A DNA stretch of 35,826 nucleotides from contig NZZP01000006.1 in assembly GCA_002698665.1 (NCBI GenBank), positions 1 through 35,826 on the forward strand, read 5' to 3'. Shown piece by piece: positions 27,647 through 35,290 of the stretch (within the stretch, counting starts at the first letter, position 1; every line of letters starts with the position of its first letter). The stretch comes from Gammaproteobacteria bacterium (GTDB taxonomy: Bacteria > Pseudomonadota > Gammaproteobacteria > GCA-002705445 > GCA-002716945). Both the position numbers and the translations under genes were made by a program. The notes under the pieces were generated by a model. The model had not been told where the DNA came from and did not search any database. It saw nothing but the letters and a program-made list of their open reading frames with translations.

Positions 27647-28573
27647 ATGATGATGTCTGACCTGGAAGGGCAAATTTGGATGGACGGTAAGTTTTGTGAT
27701 TGGAAAGATGCCAAAATTCACATCTTAACCCATACTTTACACTATGGAACAGGTGTCTTTGAAGGTGTTAGAGCTTATGAAACTGACTCTGGACCAGCTA
27801 TATTTAGATTAGAAGACCATACAAAACGATTATTCGATTCAGCAAACTTAGTTGGTATGAAAATCCCTTATGATATTGAAATACTTATGCAAGCCCAGTG
27901 TGATTCAGTTTCAGAGAACAATTTAAAGAATGCATACATAAGGCCATTATGTTTTTATGGTAGTGAGGGCATGGGGTTAAGAGCTGATAATTTAAGGGTT
28001 CATTGCGCTATTTGTGCTTGGGATTGGGGCCCATATTTGGGGGCAGAGAAAATATTAAATGGTATAAGAGTTAAAGTTTCACCATTTCCAAAAAGGGATC
28101 CGGAGGCTATGTTGTATAAAGCCAAAGCGACAGGTAATTATATAAATTCTATGCTAGCTTTGAGAGATGCATTAGCATCTGGGTATGATGAAGCTTTAAT
28201 ATTAGATACAAATAATTGTGTGAATGAGGGCTCTGGTGAGAACTTCTTTATTATTAAAAATAACAAATTAATAACACCAGAATTAGTTACAGTGCTCGAT
28301 GGCATCACTAGAAAAACTATTATATCTTTAGCTGAAGAATTAGGTATAGAAACTGTTGAGAGGAAAATAGAGCTTAATGAGGTCTTTACAGCTGATGAAG
28401 CATTTTTTACGGGAACTGCAGCAGAAGTAACTCCGATTATTGAAATAGATACCACCAAAATAAATGATGGCAAACCAGGACATGTAACTAAAAAGCTTCA
28501 AGAAAATTATTTTAATCTAATCCGAGGAAGACATAATCATCATAGAGATTGGTTAACTCATGTTAAGATATAA
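27647..28573 (+). CDS. ilvE: Branched-chain amino acid aminotransferase
   Basis: IlvE is a PLP enzyme that makes Val, Leu and Ile from their 2-oxo acids with glutamate. The 308-residue class IV protein has HTLHYGTGVFEGVRAYET (about 28-45), the cofactor Lys region YKAKATGNYINS near 157 (AKxGGNY in E. coli), NEGSGENFFII, and FFTGTAAEVTPI near 255. The start is ATGATGATG; the ribosome binding site AAAGGA suggests the first or second ATG. In Pseudomonas ilvE also borders the LPS core genes. The next gene, rfaE1, starts 2 bases after its stop, so the genes are probably co-transcribed. Confidence 0.96.
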   Translation: MMMSDLEGQIWMDGKFCDWKDAKIHILTHTLHYGTGVFEGVRAYETDSGPAIFRLEDHTKRLFDSANLVGMKIPYDIEILMQAQCDSVSENNLKNAYIRPLCFYGSEGMGLRADNLRVHCAICAWDWGPYLGAEKILNGIRVKVSPFPKRDPEAMLYKAKATGNYINSMLALRDALASGYDEALILDTNNCVNEGSGENFFIIKNNKLITPELVTVLDGITRKTIISLAEELGIETVERKIELNEVFTADEAFFTGTAAEVTPIIEIDTTKINDGKPGHVTKKLQENYFNLIRGRHNHHRDWLTHVKI

Positions 28574-28575
28574 AA

Positions 28576-29499
28576 ATGATACCAAAAAAGAAAATCTTAG
28601 TTATTGGAGATCTAATGTTAGATCGATATTGGATGGGAGAAGTAAATAGAATTTCACCAGAAGCACCTGTGCCAATTCTTGATGTTTCGAAATGTATAGA
28701 TAAGCCGGGTGGAGCTGCCAATGTTGCTTTGAATCTCTCTGACCTTGGAATGGATATTACCCTAACAGGCCTAACTGGTGATGATGAAGCATCAGCTAAA
28801 CTCAATGAATTATTATTAGCCTTAGATGTCAATTATATTCCTATGGTGGATTCAAATATTAGAACTACTATGAAATTGCGTGTTATAGATAAAAATAAGC
28901 AACTGATGAGAATAGACCACGAAGATATCAATGCCTCTAAGAAAATGATTCAATCATATAAAAAAATCCTACAATCGCAAAATTTTGATGGGATTATTGT
29001 TTCTGATTATGATAAAGGAGTAGTAAAGCCCATTATAAAAGATTTGTTATCTAAAACTAATAAAATGAATATAAAAGTATTTATTGACCCTAAAGGAGAT
29101 GATTTTAGTATTTATAAAGGTTGTTATCTTTTGAAACCTAATTTAAAAGAATTTGAAAATATCATGGGTAAATCTGCCACAACTGGAGAATTTAAAGAAA
29201 AAGGTGAAGCTCTTAGAACTCAGCTCTCTTTAACATATCTGCTGATTACTTTAGGAAAAGATGGAATGATGCTATTTGAAGATGGTAATATTACATCATA
29301 TAACGCCAATCAACTTGATGTTTATGATGTTACTGGAGCAGGTGATACAGTGATTTCAACATTATCCGCATATGTTATAGCTGGCGAGTTAATGTCTAAG
29401 GCTGTTGAAATGTCAAATATTGCAGCTGGCTTAAGCGTACAAAAACTCGGATCTACGAGTGTCTCACAAAGCGATTTAGAAAATGCCAATAAAGAATAA
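28576..29499 (+). CDS. rfaE1: D-beta-D-heptose 7-phosphate kinase (HldE kinase half)
   Basis: This enzyme phosphorylates heptose 7-phosphate at C1, a step in making ADP-heptose for the LPS inner core. The 307-residue PfkB-family kinase begins KKILVIGDLMLDRYWMGEVNRISPEAPVPILD, then has GGAANVALNLSDLG (about 40-53), and the PfkB active-site segment DVTGAGDTVISTLS (about 253-266). It ends at LENANKE, where the bifunctional E. coli HldE continues into the nucleotidyltransferase. Here that second function is a separate gene overlapping by 17 bases in the +1 frame. Confidence 0.93.
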   Translation: MIPKKKILVIGDLMLDRYWMGEVNRISPEAPVPILDVSKCIDKPGGAANVALNLSDLGMDITLTGLTGDDEASAKLNELLLALDVNYIPMVDSNIRTTMKLRVIDKNKQLMRIDHEDINASKKMIQSYKKILQSQNFDGIIVSDYDKGVVKPIIKDLLSKTNKMNIKVFIDPKGDDFSIYKGCYLLKPNLKEFENIMGKSATTGEFKEKGEALRTQLSLTYLLITLGKDGMMLFEDGNITSYNANQLDVYDVTGAGDTVISTLSAYVIAGELMSKAVEMSNIAAGLSVQKLGSTSVSQSDLENANKE

Positions 29500-29968
29500 T
29501 AAATTAATTAACAATATTGACGACTTAAAAAATATATGTCAGCGACATAGTGCTGAAAATAAAAAAATAGTAATGACAAATGGATGTTTTGATATTATTC
29601 ATTCTGGCCATACACATATATTGCAGGAAGCAAAAAATCTAGGCGATATACTTATTGTCGCTATAAATAGTGATGCTTCTATTAAGAGAATAAAAACAGA
29701 GGCCAGACCTATTGTCAATGAAACCGATAGAGCTTATATATTGTCTTGTTTATCATCAACAGACTATATTTATATATTTAATGAAGATACTCCAGAAAAT
29801 TTAATTTGTCAGATATTGCCTGATATTCTTGTAAAAGGTTCAGATTATAAAGGCCAAAAAATTGCTGGCGAGGATTGTTTGTTAGAAAATAACAGAAAAG
29901 TTGTGCTTTTAGATTTAATACCGGACAAATCATCGACATCGATAATTAATAAAATATTAAATACTTAA
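29483..29968 (+). CDS. rfaE2: D-beta-D-heptose 1-phosphate adenylyltransferase (HldE transferase half)
   Basis: This 161-residue cytidylyltransferase-like enzyme makes ADP-heptose from heptose 1-phosphate and ATP. The family motifs are clear: VMTNGCFDIIHSGHTHIL (about 30-47, with the HxGH nucleotide-binding motif), VAINSDASIKRIK, and KSSTSIINKIL near the end (the SSTxII motif). Its ATG lies in the end of rfaE1 (ATGCCAATAAAGAATAA shared), so translation is likely coupled. I read it as a naturally split HldE: each half is complete and each has its own start and stop. Its 3' end overlaps the convergent GT9 gene by 12 bases. Confidence 0.93.
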   Translation: MPIKNNKLINNIDDLKNICQRHSAENKKIVMTNGCFDIIHSGHTHILQEAKNLGDILIVAINSDASIKRIKTEARPIVNETDRAYILSCLSSTDYIYIFNEDTPENLICQILPDILVKGSDYKGQKIAGEDCLLENNRKVVLLDLIPDKSSTSIINKILNT

Positions 29969-30997
29969 TACTTCGTCTATTTTGTTAATAACATCACTCG
30001 GTTTAATTAAATCCATTGCATTCTTATTCCGAATTCTCTCACCCCACTTAGCTTGCTCTATATTTTTATCATTATATTTCATTATTGCTTCTGGATATTT
30101 ATTAATAACAAAATTATTGTTTTTATATGGCCCTGTTCTATTTGGATTAGATGTAGCATATAGGCCAATTATGGGTTTTGATAACATTGACGCAATATGT
30201 AAAGTACCGGAATCTGGACCGATATATAGACGACAATTTCTCAACAGGTTATATAGATCAATTAAAGTTGTTTTACCTACGATATTTCTTATATATGAAC
30301 CATATGTTTCAAATATTTTGGCATTATCAATTTCATAATCACTATTACCACCTACTATTATTATATCTAAGGCATACTTTTTATGTATGTATTGGATTAT
30401 TTCTTTGTAATTGTCTTTTTTCCATTCTCTATAATTAAACCTTCGGATACTTGTGAATGGATTTATTACAATATATTTTTCATTTGAAATATTAGCCTTA
30501 AGATTATTTTCAGGAATACTTATATTCCAGTCAAGAGTCCTACTTTTTATACCAATTTTTTCTATAAAAGAGAAAAATACATCTAAAACATGCTTATTTG
30601 CTGAACAGTCGATAGTTTCATTAATAAATAACGAATGGAGATTTTTAGAATAATGACTATTGAATCCTACTTTCCTCGACGCATTTATGAATAGGCTTAT
30701 TAAGTTTGCTCTAAAGGACACTTGCATATGGAGTAAAATATCAAATGTACCTAATTTTCTTAGCTTAATCATAAATCTTATATTCTCTAGCCAGCTAGTT
30801 TTATCTAGGATTAAAAATTTAATATTTTTGATGTTTTTGACCAAGGAGTATTCTGTTTTATTAATAATCCATGTAATATCTAGTTTAGGGTCAAAACTTT
30901 GTAGCGTTTTAACTATTGGTATCATATGAGTGATATCTCCAATAGAAGATAAGCGTAAAATACATATTGATTTTTTTAAAATTGGAGTTTGAGACAT
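29957..30997 (-). CDS. LPS heptosyltransferase (GT9 family)
   Basis: This 346-residue GT-B glycosyltransferase transfers heptose from ADP-heptose to the LPS inner core at the cytoplasmic face. The GT9 pattern is present: SICILRLSSIGDITHMIPIVKTL at the N-terminus (the SSIGD motif), VGFNSHYSKNLHSLFIN in the middle, and RLYIGPDSGTLHIASMLSKPIIGLY near 262-286 with the GPDSGxxHxA signature. I cannot separate WaaC (heptosyltransferase I) from WaaF or a WaaQ-like type by eye; the rfaE genes next door support the heptose donor. Its ATG (30995-30997) overlaps the start region of divergent kdkA, and its 3' end overlaps rfaE2. Confidence 0.85.
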   Translation of the reverse strand: MSQTPILKKSICILRLSSIGDITHMIPIVKTLQSFDPKLDITWIINKTEYSLVKNIKNIKFLILDKTSWLENIRFMIKLRKLGTFDILLHMQVSFRANLISLFINASRKVGFNSHYSKNLHSLFINETIDCSANKHVLDVFFSFIEKIGIKSRTLDWNISIPENNLKANISNEKYIVINPFTSIRRFNYREWKKDNYKEIIQYIHKKYALDIIIVGGNSDYEIDNAKIFETYGSYIRNIVGKTTLIDLYNLLRNCRLYIGPDSGTLHIASMLSKPIIGLYATSNPNRTGPYKNNNFVINKYPEAIMKYNDKNIEQAKWGERIRNKNAMDLIKPSDVINKIDEVLSI

Positions 30998-31738
30998 AAT
31001 TTGGATATAGTTACAAAAAAAATTAATAATCAGTTTATATTTTATGATAAAGATATAGAAATTAACATAGAAGAATTATTTTTATCTAATGCATTTGAAT
31101 CATCTGAGAAAGAAAATGTCGTGTGGCTGAACAATGACACATGGGTTAAAAAGCATTATTTCCGTAAAGGAAAGATGTCTTTTCTTAATGATAACTATTT
31201 ATATTCGCGTCTTAAGCAAACAAGATCATATAGAGAGTTTGAAATACTTAATTATCTCTATAAGCATAATTTTGATACCTGCAAGCCATTGGTTGGTTGG
31301 GTGACATATAATGGAATCGCATATAAAGCTAATTTAGTTACAGAGGCGGTTCATGCAAGACCGTTAGATGAAATACTAAGTTTACTCTTTACAGGATTAG
31401 GGGTTGTTGATATGAGTATTTTTAATAGTTCAATTGTAAAATATGAAAGACCCACACTATTAAAGGAGATTGGCGCTAAAGTTGCGCAAATGCATAATCT
31501 AAATGTTTTTCATGGCGATTTGAATATCAGTAATATTTTAATATCTCGTGACCCTATTACTAATAAAAAGGTAGTATGGATATTAGATTTTGACAAGTCA
31601 TTTGTAAAAGATTTACGAGAAAAAGATAGAATGTCAAACTTAGATAGATTTTATAAATCATTAGTCAAAAATGGGTACTATCTTGATTCTGATTATACAG
31701 AATTTGTTACAGGTTATAACTCAGTAATTAATCGTTGA
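30989..31738 (+). CDS. kdkA: 3-deoxy-D-manno-octulosonic acid (Kdo) kinase
   Basis: KdkA phosphorylates the single Kdo of Kdo-lipid A at the 4 position. The 249-residue protein has the small-kinase pattern: WVKKHYFRKGKMSFLNDNYL, RSYREFEILNYLYKH, then the catalytic loop VFHGDLNISNILIS (about 172-185, HGDLN) and the metal site WILDFDKS. The start is uncertain. No ATG precedes the conserved region; a TTG at 30989 (given here) and another at 31001 are candidates, with a GGAG at 30984-30987 near the first. Either start overlaps, or lies within a few bases of, the ATG of the divergent GT9 gene. Its 3' end overlaps waaA by 25 bases. The partner enzyme WaaA is convergent next to it. Confidence 0.85.
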   Translation: MRHNLDIVTKKINNQFIFYDKDIEINIEELFLSNAFESSEKENVVWLNNDTWVKKHYFRKGKMSFLNDNYLYSRLKQTRSYREFEILNYLYKHNFDTCKPLVGWVTYNGIAYKANLVTEAVHARPLDEILSLLFTGLGVVDMSIFNSSIVKYERPTLLKEIGAKVAQMHNLNVFHGDLNISNILISRDPITNKKVVWILDFDKSFVKDLREKDRMSNLDRFYKSLVKNGYYLDSDYTEFVTGYNSVINR

Positions 31739-32943
31739 ATTGATCTACAGTAGCTATGTATTATATCTTGTTTAGATTCAATAATTTTTTTTGCATTATT
31801 TCCAAACAACTCTCTTCTTTGTTTAGATTTTAATAATCTTTCAAAAACATGCTTTAGGGTATTAGAATTCTTAACCATTATCATGGCATTTTTTTTAAGA
31901 AATTCTTCAGTTTCAGATATAAAGTTATACATATATGGTCCAACGATAATTGTTTTCCCATAAGATGCAGCCTCCATAAAATTTTGACCGCCATGGTCAA
32001 CTAATGAACCACCTACAAATACAAACTCGCAAAATTCTAGTAAACTATCTACTTCACCTAGAGTATCTGCGATATATATTTGAGTATTATTCTTGATTTT
32101 TTCATTTTTACTTCTAATAGCAATATTCAGCAAATCAAGAGGTAAATCAGATAAAATATCTCCTAATCTTTCTGGATGTCTAGGGACAATTACTAAGAGT
32201 GTCTTCTTTTCATTTGTGCGCAACCATTCAGTAATTATTTGTCTTTCTTCATCAGCATGTGTTGATACTGCAAGTATATATTTTTTATTTATTATATTAT
32301 GATTATTTTTTTTAGAATCATATAATGTGAATTTTAAATTTCCTTCTATTGAAAGCTGTTTTTCATCAGCCCCTAAAGCAATAAATTTTTTTTTATCATA
32401 ATCTGACTTACATATAATCATTTCATAATTTTTTATTGTCAATTTATATATATTTTTCAAGATACTATTAGTCTTTAATGTTTTGTCAGACAACCGTCCA
32501 TTTACTATGATTGCTGGAATACTATTCCTTTTACATAAAAATACAAAATTTGGCCAAATCTCAGTTTCTACTGTAATAGATATTCTAGGTTTAATTTTTT
32601 TAATAAATTTTCTAGCTGAAAAAAACCAGTCAATTGGGAGATGGCTATGTAAGAGATTTCTATCCTCAGGTATTAAGTATTTTGCCGAGGGAGTTGTTGT
32701 AGTAATTAAAAAATTAGTTTCAGGATATTTTATCTTTAGAGTATCATATAGTCTTATGGCAATTTTAGTTTCTCCTATAGATGCTGCATGTAACCAAATT
32801 GGACTATTATTTATTTTTGGAAGTAGATAACCTAACCTCTGAAAAAAATATTTATAACCACCTTTTCTAATTATGGTTGATGATATTGTTCTAATAATTA
32901 GATAGGGTGAAAATAAATATAGTAAAAAATTATATTTATACAT
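31714..32943 (-). CDS. waaA: Kdo transferase
   Basis: WaaA (KdtA) transfers Kdo from CMP-Kdo to lipid IVA, the start of the LPS core. The 409-residue protein has an N-terminal membrane-anchoring segment, then PIWLHAASIGETKIAIRLYDTL (about 47-68, the WxHAxSxGE motif), LITTTTPSAKYL, VETEIWPNFVF (about 124-134), and the C-terminal GSLVDHGGQNFMEAASYGKTIIVGP (about 315-339). These are standard for the monofunctional and bifunctional enzymes alike. The adjacent kdkA suggests a monofunctional WaaA, as in Haemophilus, Bordetella and Vibrio; that is inference. It starts 11 bases after the tolC stop and so may be co-transcribed with tolC. Confidence 0.93.
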   Translation of the reverse strand: MYKYNFLLYLFSPYLIIRTISSTIIRKGGYKYFFQRLGYLLPKINNSPIWLHAASIGETKIAIRLYDTLKIKYPETNFLITTTTPSAKYLIPEDRNLLHSHLPIDWFFSARKFIKKIKPRISITVETEIWPNFVFLCKRNSIPAIIVNGRLSDKTLKTNSILKNIYKLTIKNYEMIICKSDYDKKKFIALGADEKQLSIEGNLKFTLYDSKKNNHNIINKKYILAVSTHADEERQIITEWLRTNEKKTLLVIVPRHPERLGDILSDLPLDLLNIAIRSKNEKIKNNTQIYIADTLGEVDSLLEFCEFVFVGGSLVDHGGQNFMEAASYGKTIIVGPYMYNFISETEEFLKKNAMIMVKNSNTLKHVFERLLKSKQRRELFGNNAKKIIESKQDIIHSYCRSIQRLITEL

Positions 32944-32954
32944 CGATAAATATT

Positions 32955-34283
32955 CTACCAGATAAACATATCATTTAATTGTTTGATATTTTTGATATTT
33001 AACTCTGAAGAGTAGTTTTTAAGCTTTAAATCTACTATTAAGTAATTCAGGGTAGTTTCAATAAGATCATTTCTTGCAACATTAAGGTCATATTCTGCTT
33101 CAGAGAGTTCTACATCGGTATATATGCCCGAGTATTGACCATTTTTGATAGTTTTATAATCTTCATTTTTACTCAAATAGTTTTCTTTATTTGCTATCAT
33201 TAAGTTTTTTAAAATATTATGAGTGTTTACATTGTTAATTATATCTTTCTTAATATTTCTTCTTAATTGATCTAAAGCTAGTTTTGAATTTTCATATTTA
33301 TATCTTGCTTCATTTACTTTTGAACTTTGATACCCGCCTTGGTATATAGGGATATTTAATGTGAGACCAATAGTATTTGATTCTCTTGTCTGTTGACCGA
33401 GTCTAGATCCACCAGTAATATCTGAGTAGTCATATGTTGCGGTGAAATCTAATGTTGGATAGTGTTGAGATTTGTTAGATTTAATTTCATCTTGAGATAT
33501 GCTTACATCTAGCATAGCTAACTTAATTGAATCGAAGGAATTCATTGCTTTATTTATTAAAAGGTCCTTATCATAAAAGCTAAGCGGAATATCAATCATT
33601 GGATTTAGATTATTAACTTCCAATATATCTTTTCCTGTTAATAAATATATATCCTGTTTGGCAAGAACCAAATTATTATCGCTAATTTGATAATCTACAT
33701 TAGATATCCTATACTCATTTTTATATTTATTGAATTCTACGTCTGTAATGAAACCATTACTGAAAAGATTTTTTGCATTATTGAACCTTAGCAGAGAAAT
33801 ATTATTCTTTATTTTTGCTTCATTCAATCGGTTTTGTGCATTTACTAATGCAAAGTATAGTTCAGTAGATTTAATCATCAAATCTCTTCGATAGTTCTCA
33901 ATACTAATTTCTGATTTATCTAGAATAGATTCAGCTTTATTAAGTTCATCAAAAAAGTATATTCTAATTATAGGCTGCTTAATATTTACAGTTGCTGTAT
34001 CACTAGTATAATCTGACACATTCCCAGAACCAGTATATCTATTTATATAATTCTCTTGGGTTGTAGCAGTAATACTAACTTCTGGGAAAATTGACGATGA
34101 TGTTTGATTATAAATTTCTTTAGATATTTTATGATTATTAGTAATAACCTTTAAATCATTATTATGTAATAACGATCTATTATAAATATCTACCAAATCA
34201 GCAGCATGAGCATATGGCTCAAATACCATTATAACGAGCATAAAAAAGATTGTATGTTTAAACATATTTACCCATTGTTTCAT
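32955..34283 (-). CDS. tolC: TolC family outer membrane efflux protein
   Basis: TolC forms the outer-membrane exit duct for drug pumps and type I secretion. After a signal peptide ending in YAHA-ADL, the mature protein has the duplicated outer-membrane-efflux pattern with long amphipathic helices and strands: LVDIYNRSLLHNNDLK, YFALVNAQNRLNEAKI, and in the second half DFTATYDYSDITGG, GLTLNIPIYQGGYQSSKVNEARY. The size is about 440 residues. Starts at 34304, 34283 and 34265 are possible; the first would add residues with no signal-peptide character, while 34283 (AGGT shortly before it) and 34265 both give good signal peptides. The gene overlaps the end of the rhodanese gene in any case. Confidence 0.88.
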   Translation of the reverse strand: MKQWVNMFKHTIFFMLVIMVFEPYAHAADLVDIYNRSLLHNNDLKVITNNHKISKEIYNQTSSSIFPEVSITATTQENYINRYTGSGNVSDYTSDTATVNIKQPIIRIYFFDELNKAESILDKSEISIENYRRDLMIKSTELYFALVNAQNRLNEAKIKNNISLLRFNNAKNLFSNGFITDVEFNKYKNEYRISNVDYQISDNNLVLAKQDIYLLTGKDILEVNNLNPMIDIPLSFYDKDLLINKAMNSFDSIKLAMLDVSISQDEIKSNKSQHYPTLDFTATYDYSDITGGSRLGQQTRESNTIGLTLNIPIYQGGYQSSKVNEARYKYENSKLALDQLRRNIKKDIINNVNTHNILKNLMIANKENYLSKNEDYKTIKNGQYSGIYTDVELSEAEYDLNVARNDLIETTLNYLIVDLKLKNYSSELNIKNIKQLNDMFIW

Positions 34284-34581
34284 CAACCTCATTTGACCAA
34301 GCATCTACGCCTCCAGTTAAATTAATTACTTCACGAAAACCTTCATTATCAAGATACTTTGCCACCATTCTGCTTCTTATTCCATGATGACAAACTACAA
34401 TTATTATATCATCTTTATTCAACATATCCTTTCTACTAGTTATTTGACCCATAGGTATGTGAACTGAGTTTTCAATGTGACATATATCATATTCCCATTT
34501 CTCTCTCACATCAAGAACTGTAATCTTGTTATTTGCAGAGTTAATCAATTTCTTTACATCAGTTGCAGTCTTCTCAATCAT
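34258..34581 (-). CDS. Rhodanese-like domain protein
   Basis: This is a single-domain cytoplasmic rhodanese (107 residues), which moves a sulfane sulfur on its active-site Cys. The domain is complete: ITVLDVREKWEYDICHIENSVHIPMG (about 19-44), the active-site loop VVCHHGIRS with Cys near 64, and the closing NLTGGVDAWSNEVD. The loop CHHGIRS is like that of GlpE/PspE-type proteins. It lies between the pcm-like gene (1-base gap) and tolC (overlapping), an order seen in other gammaproteobacteria where a rhodanese sits beside pcm and tolC. A link to sulfur oxidation in this organism is possible but the neighbourhood is LPS and envelope. Confidence 0.9.
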   Translation of the reverse strand: MIEKTATDVKKLINSANNKITVLDVREKWEYDICHIENSVHIPMGQITSRKDMLNKDDIIIVVCHHGIRSRMVAKYLDNEGFREVINLTGGVDAWSNEVDETMGKYV

Positions 34582-34582
34582 A

Positions 34583-35221
34583 TCATTGTTTATTTAATGG
34601 TTTTACGTCAGTATTTAGTAAAAATTCTTGCGTGTAACTTGAACCAGATGTCTTATTAATAATAATCCCAGATTTAGTTGGAGCATTATCACTTCCATGA
34701 AAAACAAACGCCCTAGAATTCTCTGCCATATTTTTTATTACCTTATCAAGATTTTCTAGGCTTGATGTTAGTACGATGATGTCATAGCTTAATAAAATTG
34801 ACCAATCATCAATTATATTTTCATTAATAATATTAATATTATTTTTTTTATTTATTTTTTTACAATCTTGAGATGATATGTAGCTAAGATTACTATCCCT
34901 TTCAAAACAATCCACCTTATTTCCTAATTCAGCTAAGCAGTAAGATATAAAGCCTATACCTGATCCTACTGATATAATATCTTCATGTGATTTGACATCT
35001 AGTGCTTGAAGAATTTTGCCTTCGACAGATGGGGAAAGCATTAATTGATTTTCGCTTATAGGTACAGCAATATCCACATATGCAAAATCTTTATATGAAT
35101 CAGGCACAAACAGATCTCGCGGGATTTCTTTCAAAACACTTAGCACTGATTCATCAATCACATTTAGTGATCTAAGATAATTCTCAACCATATTAATTGT
35201 ATTTGTATTATCTGCTTTCAT
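34583..35221 (-). CDS. Protein-L-isoaspartate O-methyltransferase-like protein
   Basis: This 212-residue protein has the layout of Pcm: VLSVLKEIPRDLFVPDSYKDFAYVD near the N-terminus (E. coli VLNALAAVPREKFV), then ISVGSGIGFISYCLAELG as SAM motif I (about 81-98) and YDIIVLTSSLENL. But key Pcm positions are changed: the GQTISQP loop, which contacts the isoaspartyl substrate, is NQLMLSP, and the TGSGYQ of motif I is GSGIGF. The fold and SAM site look intact. The protein is probably a diverged Pcm paralogue of the kind found next to tolC, with a substrate not known to me. It heads a short operon with the rhodanese, tolC and probably waaA. Confidence 0.7.
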   Translation of the reverse strand: MKADNTNTINMVENYLRSLNVIDESVLSVLKEIPRDLFVPDSYKDFAYVDIAVPISENQLMLSPSVEGKILQALDVKSHEDIISVGSGIGFISYCLAELGNKVDCFERDSNLSYISSQDCKKINKKNNINIINENIIDDWSILLSYDIIVLTSSLENLDKVIKNMAENSRAFVFHGSDNAPTKSGIIINKTSGSSYTQEFLLNTDVKPLNKQ

Positions 35222-35290
35222 TTATTTAGTAATTTTAGTATTGTATATTATAAGCTAACAATCAATTAATTAATATAACTGGTTAAATTA

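Noticed and set aside
29483-29499. Programmed frameshift joining rfaE1 and rfaE2
   Set aside because: No slippery heptamer is visible and each ORF has its own start, stop and complete domain; coupling by overlap explains it more simply.
30178-30929. Several plus-strand frames opposite the GT9 gene
   Set aside because: They are antisense to a complete glycosyltransferase, hydrophobic and without motifs or ribosome binding sites.
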